This document shows positions 34,163 through 42,037 of a stretch of DNA of 64,000 nt, one piece after another. Positions within the stretch are counted from its first letter, which is position 1, and each line of letters opens with the position of its first letter. The stretch comes from JANOZM01 sp031429355 (GTDB taxonomy: Bacteria; Pseudomonadota; Gammaproteobacteria; Burkholderiales; Burkholderiaceae_E): contig JANOZM010000021.1 of the NCBI GenBank assembly GCA_031429355.1, positions 124,001 through 188,000 on the forward strand. Reading direction: 5' to 3'. The notes beneath the pieces were generated by a model. That model worked only from the letters and a program-made list of their open reading frames with translations. It was not told where the DNA came from and searched no databases. The translations under genes and the position numbers were made by a program.

Positions 34163-35512
34163 CTATTTCGCGGCAGCGGCTAGCGCTCGCTGTGCCTCGG
34201 TTGGTGCAATTAAGCGGGCCTGCCAATAGGGGCTAAATAGGCTGGCATACTCTAGTTCTTCGGCCTCACCACTTGCGCTTTGGGTTGGTTTGCGAAAATA
34301 CACTTGGGCTGCACTAATCGCTTTTAGTCGATTGTCATCAAGCTCATCAACGGTTCTAAAACGGCCGATACCTAAGTTGGTTGTATCCGCGGTCCGCAAA
34401 TCATCTTTCTTAATTCGCGTAAGCACCGCGATTTCGCTAACAGGGAATTTTTTGTTACTTAATTGCTCGTAATCGAGCTCACGTATTTTTGATAAACCGC
34501 CGTAGTTTCCAAAACTCTTGATTTGGCCGCTTGCTTGGGCCTTAGCCGACGAATTTTTGTTGATATCATTTTCGTTTGACAAAACTGCAGACTGATTTTC
34601 GGTATCCGCCGCTTCGCTCGCTCCGTACCCTACGGGCGCTAATTCGTGCTCACGACATCTTCCGAAGAAGCCTCTAGGTCGAAAATTGTGTAACGACGTA
34701 GTATCAACAGCTTCCCATCGCTCCATATCATCAGAAAGTACTGTACCGCCACGCTTACGCAGATGTTGAAACCAGCTACCAAAGGAAAGCGAGCGACCAA
34801 AGCAAAGACTGGGCAAGAATACCAACCGCAAGTTTTCATCACGACTTTGTCCTGTGAACGGATCGAGAGATCGCAGAACAACATCTTTTAGACGCGCGCG
34901 GTCTTCATCACTTTCGTAGTGTTTAACAAATGCAAATGACGTTCCTTGGTCGGGCAATACATAGGCGTGATATTCGGGATGATTAGCCCGTGCAACCTCG
35001 GTTGTAATCATGCTTAAGGCAAAGCCATTTGCGGTCAGCCCCATCAAAAATTGCCCGTCTTCTAAAAGAAATTTGTAACCTGTGTCTTTTGCGGCGCGCG
35101 CGAAGATTTCTGCTTCAGCAGCAGCCTCTGTGACGACGCGCGATGTCTGAGCAAGGGTTGCAATAGTAGACATCACAGCGCCTAGGGGCGGGTAGGCTGA
35201 TGCAACAGTCGCCGAATTTTGAGTAAACGTTTCGAAATACTTTGCCCACGAAGTTAACGTTACCGCTTGTGCTACAGCAACTTCTTGTGCAACGATTGCT
35301 CGGTTAGCGTAGGCATCGAAATTCATAACCCTAGCGCGCCAAAGCGCTGCGCTATAGGCAGCAGCGTCAGATGCAGACGTTAAACGCTGTTTTTCGATAG
35401 TCATTTGGCTACGTGAGAACAATACGATGAGCCCGGCAAAAGCAATCATGAGCACGATCAGTCCGGCGATTAATGCCTGACCGGATTGCGAGGTAACTCG
35501 GAGCGTTTTCAT
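34163..35512 (-). CDS. tadG: TadG-like pilus assembly protein
   Basis: A 449-residue protein. The N-terminus SQSGQALIAGLIVLM matches the TadG N-terminal membrane domain with its G-Q-A/E prepilin-like pattern, followed by the usual SRSQMTIEKQRLTSASDAAAYSAAL helix. The rest is a long exported region with Cys residues (PSLCFG, FFGRCREH), no von Willebrand domain recognised. TadG-type proteins are minor pseudopilins of Tad pili. It lies 14 bases after the pilin gene in the first Tad operon. Confidence 0.82.
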   Translation of the reverse strand: MKTLRVTSQSGQALIAGLIVLMIAFAGLIVLFSRSQMTIEKQRLTSASDAAAYSAALWRARVMNFDAYANRAIVAQEVAVAQAVTLTSWAKYFETFTQNSATVASAYPPLGAVMSTIATLAQTSRVVTEAAAEAEIFARAAKDTGYKFLLEDGQFLMGLTANGFALSMITTEVARANHPEYHAYVLPDQGTSFAFVKHYESDEDRARLKDVVLRSLDPFTGQSRDENLRLVFLPSLCFGRSLSFGSWFQHLRKRGGTVLSDDMERWEAVDTTSLHNFRPRGFFGRCREHELAPVGYGASEAADTENQSAVLSNENDINKNSSAKAQASGQIKSFGNYGGLSKIRELDYEQLSNKKFPVSEIAVLTRIKKDDLRTADTTNLGIGRFRTVDELDDNRLKAISAAQVYFRKPTQSASGEAEELEYASLFSPYWQARLIAPTEAQRALAAAAK

Positions 35513-35526
35513 GATTGCAAACCGTT

Positions 35527-35820
35527 TTACTGGTTGTTAGCGTTATACGTGGACAGGTTTTTCGCCTCAATCGCCTTTGTGGCTGCAGAAGCGGCAGCAG
35601 TTCCAGCCGCAGTAATCGCTGCACCCGAGGGCGTACCCGAGATTTCCAACGCCAAACCAGCCGTCTGATTACGAATCGTCTGACCCAACATTGAATAGAC
35701 GCCAATAGCTGCAACCGCAACCAAAGCAACAATAACAATGTACTCGGTCATGCCTTGCCCACGCTGCTTAGGCGTAATACTTACTTCATTTAGTTTTTTA
35801 CTCAGTTGAAACAATTTCAT
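35527..35820 (-). CDS. Pilin-like protein, first gene of Tad locus 1
   Basis: A 97-residue protein from the ATG at 35820, chosen because GGAGGG lies at 35825-35830 at proper spacing; an ATG three bases upstream is too close. After a basic leader (KQRG) comes QGMTEYIVIVALVAVAAIG with Glu at +5, a pilin-type helix. The C-terminal half is Ala/Gly/Thr rich (AAGTAAASAATKAIEAK). It is longer than the ~55-residue Flp pilins at 57079 and 57457, so it may be the major pilin of the first machine or a TadE-like member. Confidence 0.78.
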   Translation of the reverse strand: MKLFQLSKKLNEVSITPKQRGQGMTEYIVIVALVAVAAIGVYSMLGQTIRNQTAGLALEISGTPSGAAITAAGTAAASAATKAIEAKNLSTYNANNQ

Positions 35821-35832
35821 CATGCCCTCCTG

Positions 35833-35866
35833 GCAGTTGATTGATGGTTCGAGAATCATCAACTGC
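35833..35866 (-). promoter_or_regulatory. 9-bp perfect hairpin in the leader of Tad locus 1
   Basis: GCAGTTGAT (35833-35841) pairs with ATCAACTGC (35858-35866) across 16 bases, immediately upstream of the strong ribosome site (35825-35830) of the pilin gene. It would stand in the 5' leader of the pilin mRNA and could affect its stability or translation. Confidence 0.4.
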
Positions 35867-35924
35867 TTTGAGGTGCATTTCAATTGCACTGAAGGACTAA
35901 GCCGAAGGGCCTAGCCGACGACAA

Positions 35925-35938
35925 GGGTTGTACAACCC
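35925..35938 (-). terminator. Palindrome after the sugar ABC operon
   Basis: GGGTTG-TA-CAACCC is a perfect 14-bp palindrome nine bases past the permease stop at 35947 and before the pilin gene of the first Tad locus on the same strand. It may end the sugar operon; no U-run follows on the minus strand (TTGTCGTC). Confidence 0.4.
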
Positions 35939-35946
35939 TCTAATTT

Positions 35947-36819
35947 TCAACCCTTCAAACCACCCGCCGTAAGCCCACCCACAACCCGCTCTTGAAAGAT
36001 GGCAATAACGATCGCTATAGGCACAATTGCAATAATTAACGCGGCAGAAATAATCGGCCACGGAAAGGTATATTCGCCTTGATACATCGCAATTCCTACG
36101 GGCAAGGTACGCATCGACGCCGAGCTGTTTAACGACAGGGCCAACAAAAATTCATCCCAAGCGTTTACAAAAGCCAAAATACCCGCTGTAAAAACACCCG
36201 GTGCCGCCAACGGAATAACGATGCGCCACAAGGCACCCAAACGCGTACAGCCATCAATCATCGCAGCGTTTTCTAAATCTTTAGGAATGCTCTGAAAAAA
36301 GCTAACCAGCACCAAGGTACACACGGGCAAATTAAGTACCGTATACGGCAAGATTAGAGCGATATATTTGTTAAGCCACCCCAACGATCGCATTGTCTCA
36401 AAAATAGGGACTAACAACGTGATCAATGGAAACATACTAGATGCAATAATGATCGACAAAATTAATTGCCGATAGCGCAAATTTAACCGCGCAATTGCGT
36501 AGGCTGCAAAGGCAGAAACGACCAACGAAAGAACCGTTGCAAAGCTAGCCACAATTAAACTATTTTTTAGATAATTTAGCAGCGGCTGCTCTGTAAATGC
36601 TTTTACATAATTGATAACGGTTGGATCACTTGGCCAATAAGAAATTGGTTTCCGAAACAACTCGGCTTCAGTTTTAATCGACGTTAAAAATATCCATAAC
36701 GCTGGGAAAAAACCATTAATAACAACGATGGCTCCAGCCAAATAACGCAACCGCGCCCCGCTTAAAAACGATTCCCTTAAAAACGACTCGTTTGAAGATT
36801 CATTCCTCATGCGAATCAC
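35947..36819 (-). CDS. Sugar ABC transporter permease (MalG type)
   Basis: A 290-residue permease with six predicted spans. The EAA loop (AAMIDGCTRLGALWRIVIPLA) is typical of CUT1 carbohydrate permeases. It pairs with the permease at 36800 and the binding protein at 37701. The start is a GTG at 36819 or an ATG at 36810; both overlap the upstream gene. A doubled 15-bp unit near the start encodes ESFLRESFLSG. No ABC ATPase is present in the locus. Confidence 0.92.
   Translation of the reverse strand: MIRMRNESSNESFLRESFLSGARLRYLAGAIVVINGFFPALWIFLTSIKTEAELFRKPISYWPSDPTVINYVKAFTEQPLLNYLKNSLIVASFATVLSLVVSAFAAYAIARLNLRYRQLILSIIIASSMFPLITLLVPIFETMRSLGWLNKYIALILPYTVLNLPVCTLVLVSFFQSIPKDLENAAMIDGCTRLGALWRIVIPLAAPGVFTAGILAFVNAWDEFLLALSLNSSASMRTLPVGIAMYQGEYTFPWPIISAALIIAIVPIAIVIAIFQERVVGGLTAGGLKG
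36761..36790 (-). repeat. Tandem 15-bp duplication in permease N-terminus
   Basis: CTTAAAAACGATTCC (36761-36775) is followed directly by CTTAAAAACGACTCG (36776-36790), 13 of 15 bases identical. On the minus strand this gives ESFLR-ESFLS within the N-terminal cytoplasmic tail. Confidence 0.85.
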
Positions 36820-37696
36820 CCACCTTCTTAAGGTAAAACGCGGTTAACAACGCGGACAACACAAACATGCCAACGGCTAAGGTAGAGCCGTAACCAACAT
36901 CTAAATAGTCGATGGTGTTTTTATGAATGTACATCGCCAAAGTTTCGGTCGAATTGCCAGGACCGCCTTTGGTCATCGTATAGGGAATATCAAAAGTTTG
37001 TAATGCGGTAATGGTTCTAAAAATCATGGCAACAATAATTGATGGCATTAACAAAGGGATCGTGATTCGCCAAAACTTTTGCCAAGGGCTAGCACCATCG
37101 ACGCTGGCTGCTTCGTATAAAGACGAGGGAATCATTTGCAAACCGGCTAGCAAAATTAACGCCATAAAAGACGACGATTTCCAAATAATTGTTAAACAAA
37201 TTGCCGAAAATGCGGTGGTGGGCGATAGCAACCACATGCGCGGCTCATCAATATGACGGTACAAATCATTTACAAAACCGTATTCGGTATGAAAAAACCA
37301 AGCAAAAATTAAACCCGCAAACGAAAGCGGTAGCGCCCATGGCAGCAATAGCGCTAAACGCACAGGCCATTTGGTGCGAAACGGTAAATTAGCCAGCATA
37401 GCTAGCCCTAAACCGACGCACAACGAGCCCGGCACCGTAATCAATACGATGAGCACCGTATTCCAAGTAGCCGCCCAAAAGTCCTTATCTTTAATAAGAT
37501 CGCCGTAGTTACGCAGACCAACAAACTGCACACCCTGCCCGCCCGACAATCGAATATCGAAAAAGCTGTTGTAAATCAATTTACCTATCGGGTAGGCAAC
37601 AATTAGCGCCAATAATAAAAACGCTGGCGCCAATAAAAGCACGGCCAGCGTTTTTTCCGACGGATCGAGCCATTTTTCGGCTGATTTTTTAACCAT
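36800..37696 (-). CDS. Sugar ABC transporter permease (MalF type)
   Basis: A 298-residue inner-membrane permease with six spans and the EAA motif EAASVDGASPWQKFWRITIPL, a CUT1 family hallmark. It forms the translocation pore with the MalG-type partner, whose gene overlaps its end. It begins four bases after the binding-protein gene. Substrate is inferred from neighbours: an oligosaccharide holding alpha-linked xylose. Confidence 0.93.
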   Translation of the reverse strand: MVKKSAEKWLDPSEKTLAVLLLAPAFLLLALIVAYPIGKLIYNSFFDIRLSGGQGVQFVGLRNYGDLIKDKDFWAATWNTVLIVLITVPGSLCVGLGLAMLANLPFRTKWPVRLALLLPWALPLSFAGLIFAWFFHTEYGFVNDLYRHIDEPRMWLLSPTTAFSAICLTIIWKSSSFMALILLAGLQMIPSSLYEAASVDGASPWQKFWRITIPLLMPSIIVAMIFRTITALQTFDIPYTMTKGGPGNSTETLAMYIHKNTIDYLDVGYGSTLAVGMFVLSALLTAFYLKKVGDSHEE

Positions 37697-37700
37697 TCAA

Positions 37701-39011
37701 TTAACGCATCACTCGACGCAGCTTGCCATCAATTTCCTCGACGCCATCGGGTACTTTAACAGTGCGAACCAACATTGCATTCGTTGTTGTGCGAACCACA
37801 TCACTGACTTGACCGTAGTTAGCCGACAAAGGACGTGCTTTTGCTGCTTGAATTGCAGGTAAAGCAAATTCATACCATGGCTCTTTTTTCAAAACATCGG
37901 GATCGCGGTAAGTTTGTGCAAACACCGGCAATAACGAACCTTCTACAGCTAGGAACTTAGCGACTTCGGGAGTGCTCATGAAACGCACTAACTTTGCAGC
38001 TGCGGCTTTGTTCTTCGAGAAAGAAGACACGCCCCACTGCCAGCCACCGATACAAGTAGCCGATTGTCCACCGGTCATAGCGGGCAACTTTGCAACGCCC
38101 ACTTTGCCTTTAACAGTCGAGTCACCAGTTTGCAAAACATTCCAAGCAAAACCCCAATTAACCATTGCTACTAAATTACCGGCTTTAAATGAGTTGTTCA
38201 TATCTGCAGGACGTACTTCGCCAATATTTTTTTGCATTACGCCTTTATCAACCAAACCTAGGTACATTTCGATACCCTTAGCTGCGGCTGCTTTATCAAG
38301 CGTTAAGTTACCCTTGGCATCGTTAAACTCTTTACCTTGGCTCCAATAAGGAACTAGCATGGTGCAAACAGCGCCTTCAATTGCAGCACCACTGGTAGCA
38401 ACACCGTTTAGGTTCGGGTTCTTTTCGCCATCTAATACTTTGCGTAAGCTTGCCGCCATTTCGTCCCAAGTGGTTGGCTCTTTCAAACCATACTTGTCGA
38501 ATAAATCTTTGCGGTAGTACATAAACTGCGCATCAGCAAACGCTGGTAAGGCAACAATTTTTCCATCTACTACGTTAGCCGAGCCATAGGCTGGCAAGTA
38601 GCTTTTCATCATGCTGCCTGCTTCGGCCCCATAGTACGAATCGAGCGGCTCTAACCAACCAGCGCGCGCGTATTGCATTGGGTTAACGATATCCAACATA
38701 TAAATATCGATGGCGGAATCTTTTGCATTGAGTACCGTTGATAAATATTGGCGTTGCAACTCGGACGTAGCACCACCGGTTTCGATTTCGATTTTGACGC
38801 CGGGATTTTTCTTCTCGAATTCGTCAAACATTTTGCGCATTAAATCGGGACGCTGGTTCTGCCCACCTGAAAACACCCGCACACTTTGTGCACTTGCAGC
38901 ACCGGCTGCAAACAACATCGTGACTACGCCCAAAGCACCCAGTGCTTTAACAGCTCGATTTGCACCCAGTGCTTTGCCACCCCAACCACCTATTGATTTA
39001 TTTAATTCCAT
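37701..39011 (-). CDS. Sugar ABC transporter substrate-binding protein
   Basis: A 436-residue periplasmic binding protein of the CUT1 (SBP bacterial family 1) type. The signal peptide ends FAAGAASA-QS. VRVFSGGQNQRPDLMRKMFDEFEKKNPGVKI is the standard start of the mature domain, and DIYMLDIVN and MVNWGFAWN follow. GGAGGG sits at proper spacing upstream of the ATG. Before the signal-peptide core, a 9-residue duplication (KALGANRAV, KALGALGVV) is seen. It feeds the two downstream permeases; the GH31 gene 22 bases upstream suggests xylosides as substrates. Confidence 0.93.
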   Translation of the reverse strand: MELNKSIGGWGGKALGANRAVKALGALGVVTMLFAAGAASAQSVRVFSGGQNQRPDLMRKMFDEFEKKNPGVKIEIETGGATSELQRQYLSTVLNAKDSAIDIYMLDIVNPMQYARAGWLEPLDSYYGAEAGSMMKSYLPAYGSANVVDGKIVALPAFADAQFMYYRKDLFDKYGLKEPTTWDEMAASLRKVLDGEKNPNLNGVATSGAAIEGAVCTMLVPYWSQGKEFNDAKGNLTLDKAAAAKGIEMYLGLVDKGVMQKNIGEVRPADMNNSFKAGNLVAMVNWGFAWNVLQTGDSTVKGKVGVAKLPAMTGGQSATCIGGWQWGVSSFSKNKAAAAKLVRFMSTPEVAKFLAVEGSLLPVFAQTYRDPDVLKKEPWYEFALPAIQAAKARPLSANYGQVSDVVRTTTNAMLVRTVKVPDGVEEIDGKLRRVMR

Positions 39012-39033
39012 TTTCTGCCCTCCTCTGGCTAGC

Positions 39034-41259
39034 CTAGAATATACCTAGTTGTCTAAAATCAGCAAAACGCCCTGCGATTTGTGTTGGTTGACCGGCGGCA
39101 ATTACCAGTTCTCCCGTGTGCTGAACGCGTGGCCCGTACTCTACGAGATGTCCGGCCCGCACAAACACTGGGATACGGTTTAGTTCTACAGTTAAATCGA
39201 GACATTGCCCACCAGCAAAGGCTTTGCCAGTCCACGCATCAATCCAATCCCAAGCTTGCGCTCTTGATTGTTGATGAGCACTAGTTTCCCCATTTGAAGT
39301 TTGAGCCTCTATCGTTTCATTGATTAAACTCGGCAAATAAACACGCACCTTTCCCGCCGTGTTAAGCACGGGGGCCACCAACAGACTGGGGCCGCACATA
39401 AACTGATGCTCAAAACCCCACGCTAATGGGTCGTTAGGAAACGCCAATACCATCGCGCGCATCACCGGTAGCGCGGTTTCGGCGGCCTCGTCGCAAGTTT
39501 TTTTCAAGTAGGGCAACAAGGCATAGCGCAATTGAAAATATTGCCTGCAAATGGTTTCAATTTCAGGACCAAAGGCCCAAGGTTCACGCGGCCCAATGCC
39601 ATGCACGCGAAAGTGCGAAGAAAACACTGCGGCTTGAACCCAACGTAAATACAAAGCCGGTTCTGGTTGTTTGGCACCAAAGAATCCACCGACGTCGGTT
39701 GCGTGATAGGGCGCACCCGATAAACCCCAACTTAAGCCACCGCGAATGCTACAAGCCAAGCCTTCCCAATCGCTTTGTGGATCACCGCCCCATTGCACTG
39801 GGAAGCGTTGCGCGCCAATCCAACCGGCACGCCCCCACAAGCACGCTTGGTCGCCAAAGTAAGCCTCGCTAGCCTGCCAGACGCAGCGGTTATACAAATG
39901 CGAATACACATTGTGCATTTGACGCCCACTTCTGCCATCTGCACTAAACGCATCGGGTGGAACTTGCTCGCCAAAATCACTTTTAATCGTGTCACAACCA
40001 AGATCAAACAAGGCTCGATGTTGGTCGTGCCACCATTGATAGGCACTAGGGTTAGTAAAATCGATAATGCCAGAGGGTGGTAGCGGGGTTAACACCCGAC
40101 CGAACGGGCTAGTTTTTGTGCCCGCATCCCACTTAAAAACATAGGTCTCTTTTTGTGCGTTCTTTAAAAAATAACCCTTGGCTGATAGATCATTAAAGTG
40201 CTCGTTATCAACCGACACTAACGGGTATTCCCAACAACAAATATGGTAGCCCAAGGCTTTAAGTAGATCGTTGGTTGCGCGCGGGTTTGCATAGCGCGAG
40301 GTGTCCCAGCTAAAGTGAAAACGGGTTGGCGTATCTTGCCAAGCGCGGCCATCGTAAGTGATGACATCAACCGGAAACTGCCGAGCACGAAATTCATGGG
40401 CTGTCGCTAACAATTCGGCTTCGTCTTTGTAATACGCTTTGCTAGCCCATGCGCCTAACGACCAAAGCGGAACCTTCGGTGCCCGCCCCGTTAAGTCCGT
40501 AAGTTGGCGCAACATTTGCGCGGGCTCATCGAAAATAAAGAAGAAAATATCTAAGGTTGCATCATCAACAACAGCACAATAACTTCGCGATGACCATTGC
40601 GGATAACCAACGCCGTGCATTACATCGGCCGTCGTGTGAATAAGAATGCCCCAACCGCTTGGACTCCAACAAAACGGAATGTTTTTATAGGCTAATTCGG
40701 TACTAACGCCTAAGGCATCTTCGACACGCGAAGTGATCAATTGGCTGCGCTTATTTAGGGCTGTAAACTTTTCACCAAAACCATACACGGCTTCATCGGC
40801 CTTTAATGCCATGCTAAACGTGCTGCGTTGTTGCTCGGGCCATTGCCCTAAAATAGGTAAGCGAGTACGGCCCGTAAAGTGCTCGTCGGTGATGGACTCT
40901 AAGACTAACTCGGTACCGCGCCACAAGCGGATGCGTAAAGGGTCGGGTACTAATTCGCAGCGGTACTTTTGCGCTGCGCTTGATATTGCAATAGGCTTAC
41001 CCACCAACAATCCATCATCAGGCATCGCTCGTGGGTTAATTCGCAATCGAAACACGCCCTCGCCCCAACAACTCAGTTCGGCGTTAACTGTCTGACCATC
41101 ATCGCGCTCTAGCGACAACCATTCGGTAGCCCCAGTTTGCTTATTGGAATTGGGCTGCAATTTTACAAACCGCGTTGCGTCGGTAAACTCGGCAGCGGTA
41201 AATGTTGAACTTAAAACACCCGTTGCGCTTAAAACTTTAATCGATTCAGAAACTTGCAC
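39034..41259 (-). CDS. GH31 alpha-xylosidase-like glycoside hydrolase
   Basis: A 741-residue enzyme. The N-terminal beta-domain with GFGEKFTALNK is followed by the GH31 barrel. The nucleophile is Asp428 in KSDFGE, whose Lys-Ser-Asp-Phe form favours alpha-xylosidase (YicI type) over alpha-glucosidase. The acid/base is probably Asp493 in QWGGDPQSDW, matching YicI spacing. No signal peptide, so it acts in the cytoplasm on imported oligosaccharides. It releases xylose from alpha-xylosides such as isoprimeverose. The start is a GTG at 41259. It lies in the same operon as the HpaI aldolase and the dehydratase. Confidence 0.9.
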   Translation of the reverse strand: MQVSESIKVLSATGVLSSTFTAAEFTDATRFVKLQPNSNKQTGATEWLSLERDDGQTVNAELSCWGEGVFRLRINPRAMPDDGLLVGKPIAISSAAQKYRCELVPDPLRIRLWRGTELVLESITDEHFTGRTRLPILGQWPEQQRSTFSMALKADEAVYGFGEKFTALNKRSQLITSRVEDALGVSTELAYKNIPFCWSPSGWGILIHTTADVMHGVGYPQWSSRSYCAVVDDATLDIFFFIFDEPAQMLRQLTDLTGRAPKVPLWSLGAWASKAYYKDEAELLATAHEFRARQFPVDVITYDGRAWQDTPTRFHFSWDTSRYANPRATNDLLKALGYHICCWEYPLVSVDNEHFNDLSAKGYFLKNAQKETYVFKWDAGTKTSPFGRVLTPLPPSGIIDFTNPSAYQWWHDQHRALFDLGCDTIKSDFGEQVPPDAFSADGRSGRQMHNVYSHLYNRCVWQASEAYFGDQACLWGRAGWIGAQRFPVQWGGDPQSDWEGLACSIRGGLSWGLSGAPYHATDVGGFFGAKQPEPALYLRWVQAAVFSSHFRVHGIGPREPWAFGPEIETICRQYFQLRYALLPYLKKTCDEAAETALPVMRAMVLAFPNDPLAWGFEHQFMCGPSLLVAPVLNTAGKVRVYLPSLINETIEAQTSNGETSAHQQSRAQAWDWIDAWTGKAFAGGQCLDLTVELNRIPVFVRAGHLVEYGPRVQHTGELVIAAGQPTQIAGRFADFRQLGIF

Positions 41260-41272
41260 TTTGTACGCAACC

Positions 41273-42034
41273 CTATTTCATTAATTCGCGGCACTGCGCA
41301 ATGCCGGTTCGCATTGCACCCATCATTAAACCTAAATCGCTGGCCATCGATACAAATGTGTAGCCACGTTGCATAGCCCAATGCGCCCACTCGGGGTTAG
41401 GCAAAACTATACCCAATGGAATGTTTTTAGACTTGCAAAACAAACCCACACGCTCTAGTTGTTCTAGTACGGCAGGGGCCGTTACATTGCCCCCTAGGCC
41501 CATTGTGACGGATAAATCACCAGGCCCTACAAACAAACCTGTAATACCGTCGACAGCCGCAATAGCTTCCATATTATTAATGGCGTGCATGGTTTCTAGC
41601 TGCGCAATGACCATTAACTCTTGATTGATGGTTTCAAAATAATCGGTTTGGCTGGTGTAGGCACTAGCCCGCAACATACGCGCAAAACCGCGTTCGCCTT
41701 TTGGTGGATAATAACAAGCTTGCACCAACGCTTTAGCTTGGCTAGCATCTTGCACCATTGGGAAATACAAATTACGAGCGCCTAAATCGAGCGCTTGTTT
41801 TATTTGTATTGCATCATGGCTCGCCATGCGTACGACGGGCATACAGTGGGCTGCATCAACGGCGCGTAACAAATCGGCCACTGCATGAATGCCGTAAGGA
41901 CCATGCTCCATATCAAGCACCACAAAATCGTAACCGGCGTGGGCCATGGCTTCGGCCACTACGGGCGAGCCCGACATATGCCAACCACCTAACAACGTTC
42001 TGCCCGCAGTAAGGGCTTGTTTGAATGTGTTCAT
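41273..42034 (-). CDS. HpcH/HpaI-family 2-keto-3-deoxy-sugar-acid aldolase
   Basis: A 253-residue class II aldolase. VLDMEHGPYG near residue 40 and the metal ligands Glu in QLETMHAI and Asp in VGPGDLSVTMG are in place, as in GarL/HpaI and YfaU. It would cut 2-keto-3-deoxy-pentonate (the dehydratase product) to pyruvate and glycolaldehyde, the last Dahms step. It lies three bases after the dehydratase gene and 13 bases before the GH31 gene. Confidence 0.9.
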   Translation of the reverse strand: MNTFKQALTAGRTLLGGWHMSGSPVVAEAMAHAGYDFVVLDMEHGPYGIHAVADLLRAVDAAHCMPVVRMASHDAIQIKQALDLGARNLYFPMVQDASQAKALVQACYYPPKGERGFARMLRASAYTSQTDYFETINQELMVIAQLETMHAINNMEAIAAVDGITGLFVGPGDLSVTMGLGGNVTAPAVLEQLERVGLFCKSKNIPLGIVLPNPEWAHWAMQRGYTFVSMASDLGLMMGAMRTGIAQCRELMK

Positions 42035-42037
42035 TTT

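Noticed and set aside
40733..41095. Long plus-strand open frame opposite the GH31 gene
   Set aside because: It is a shadow of the strongly supported GH31 coding region with no family match.
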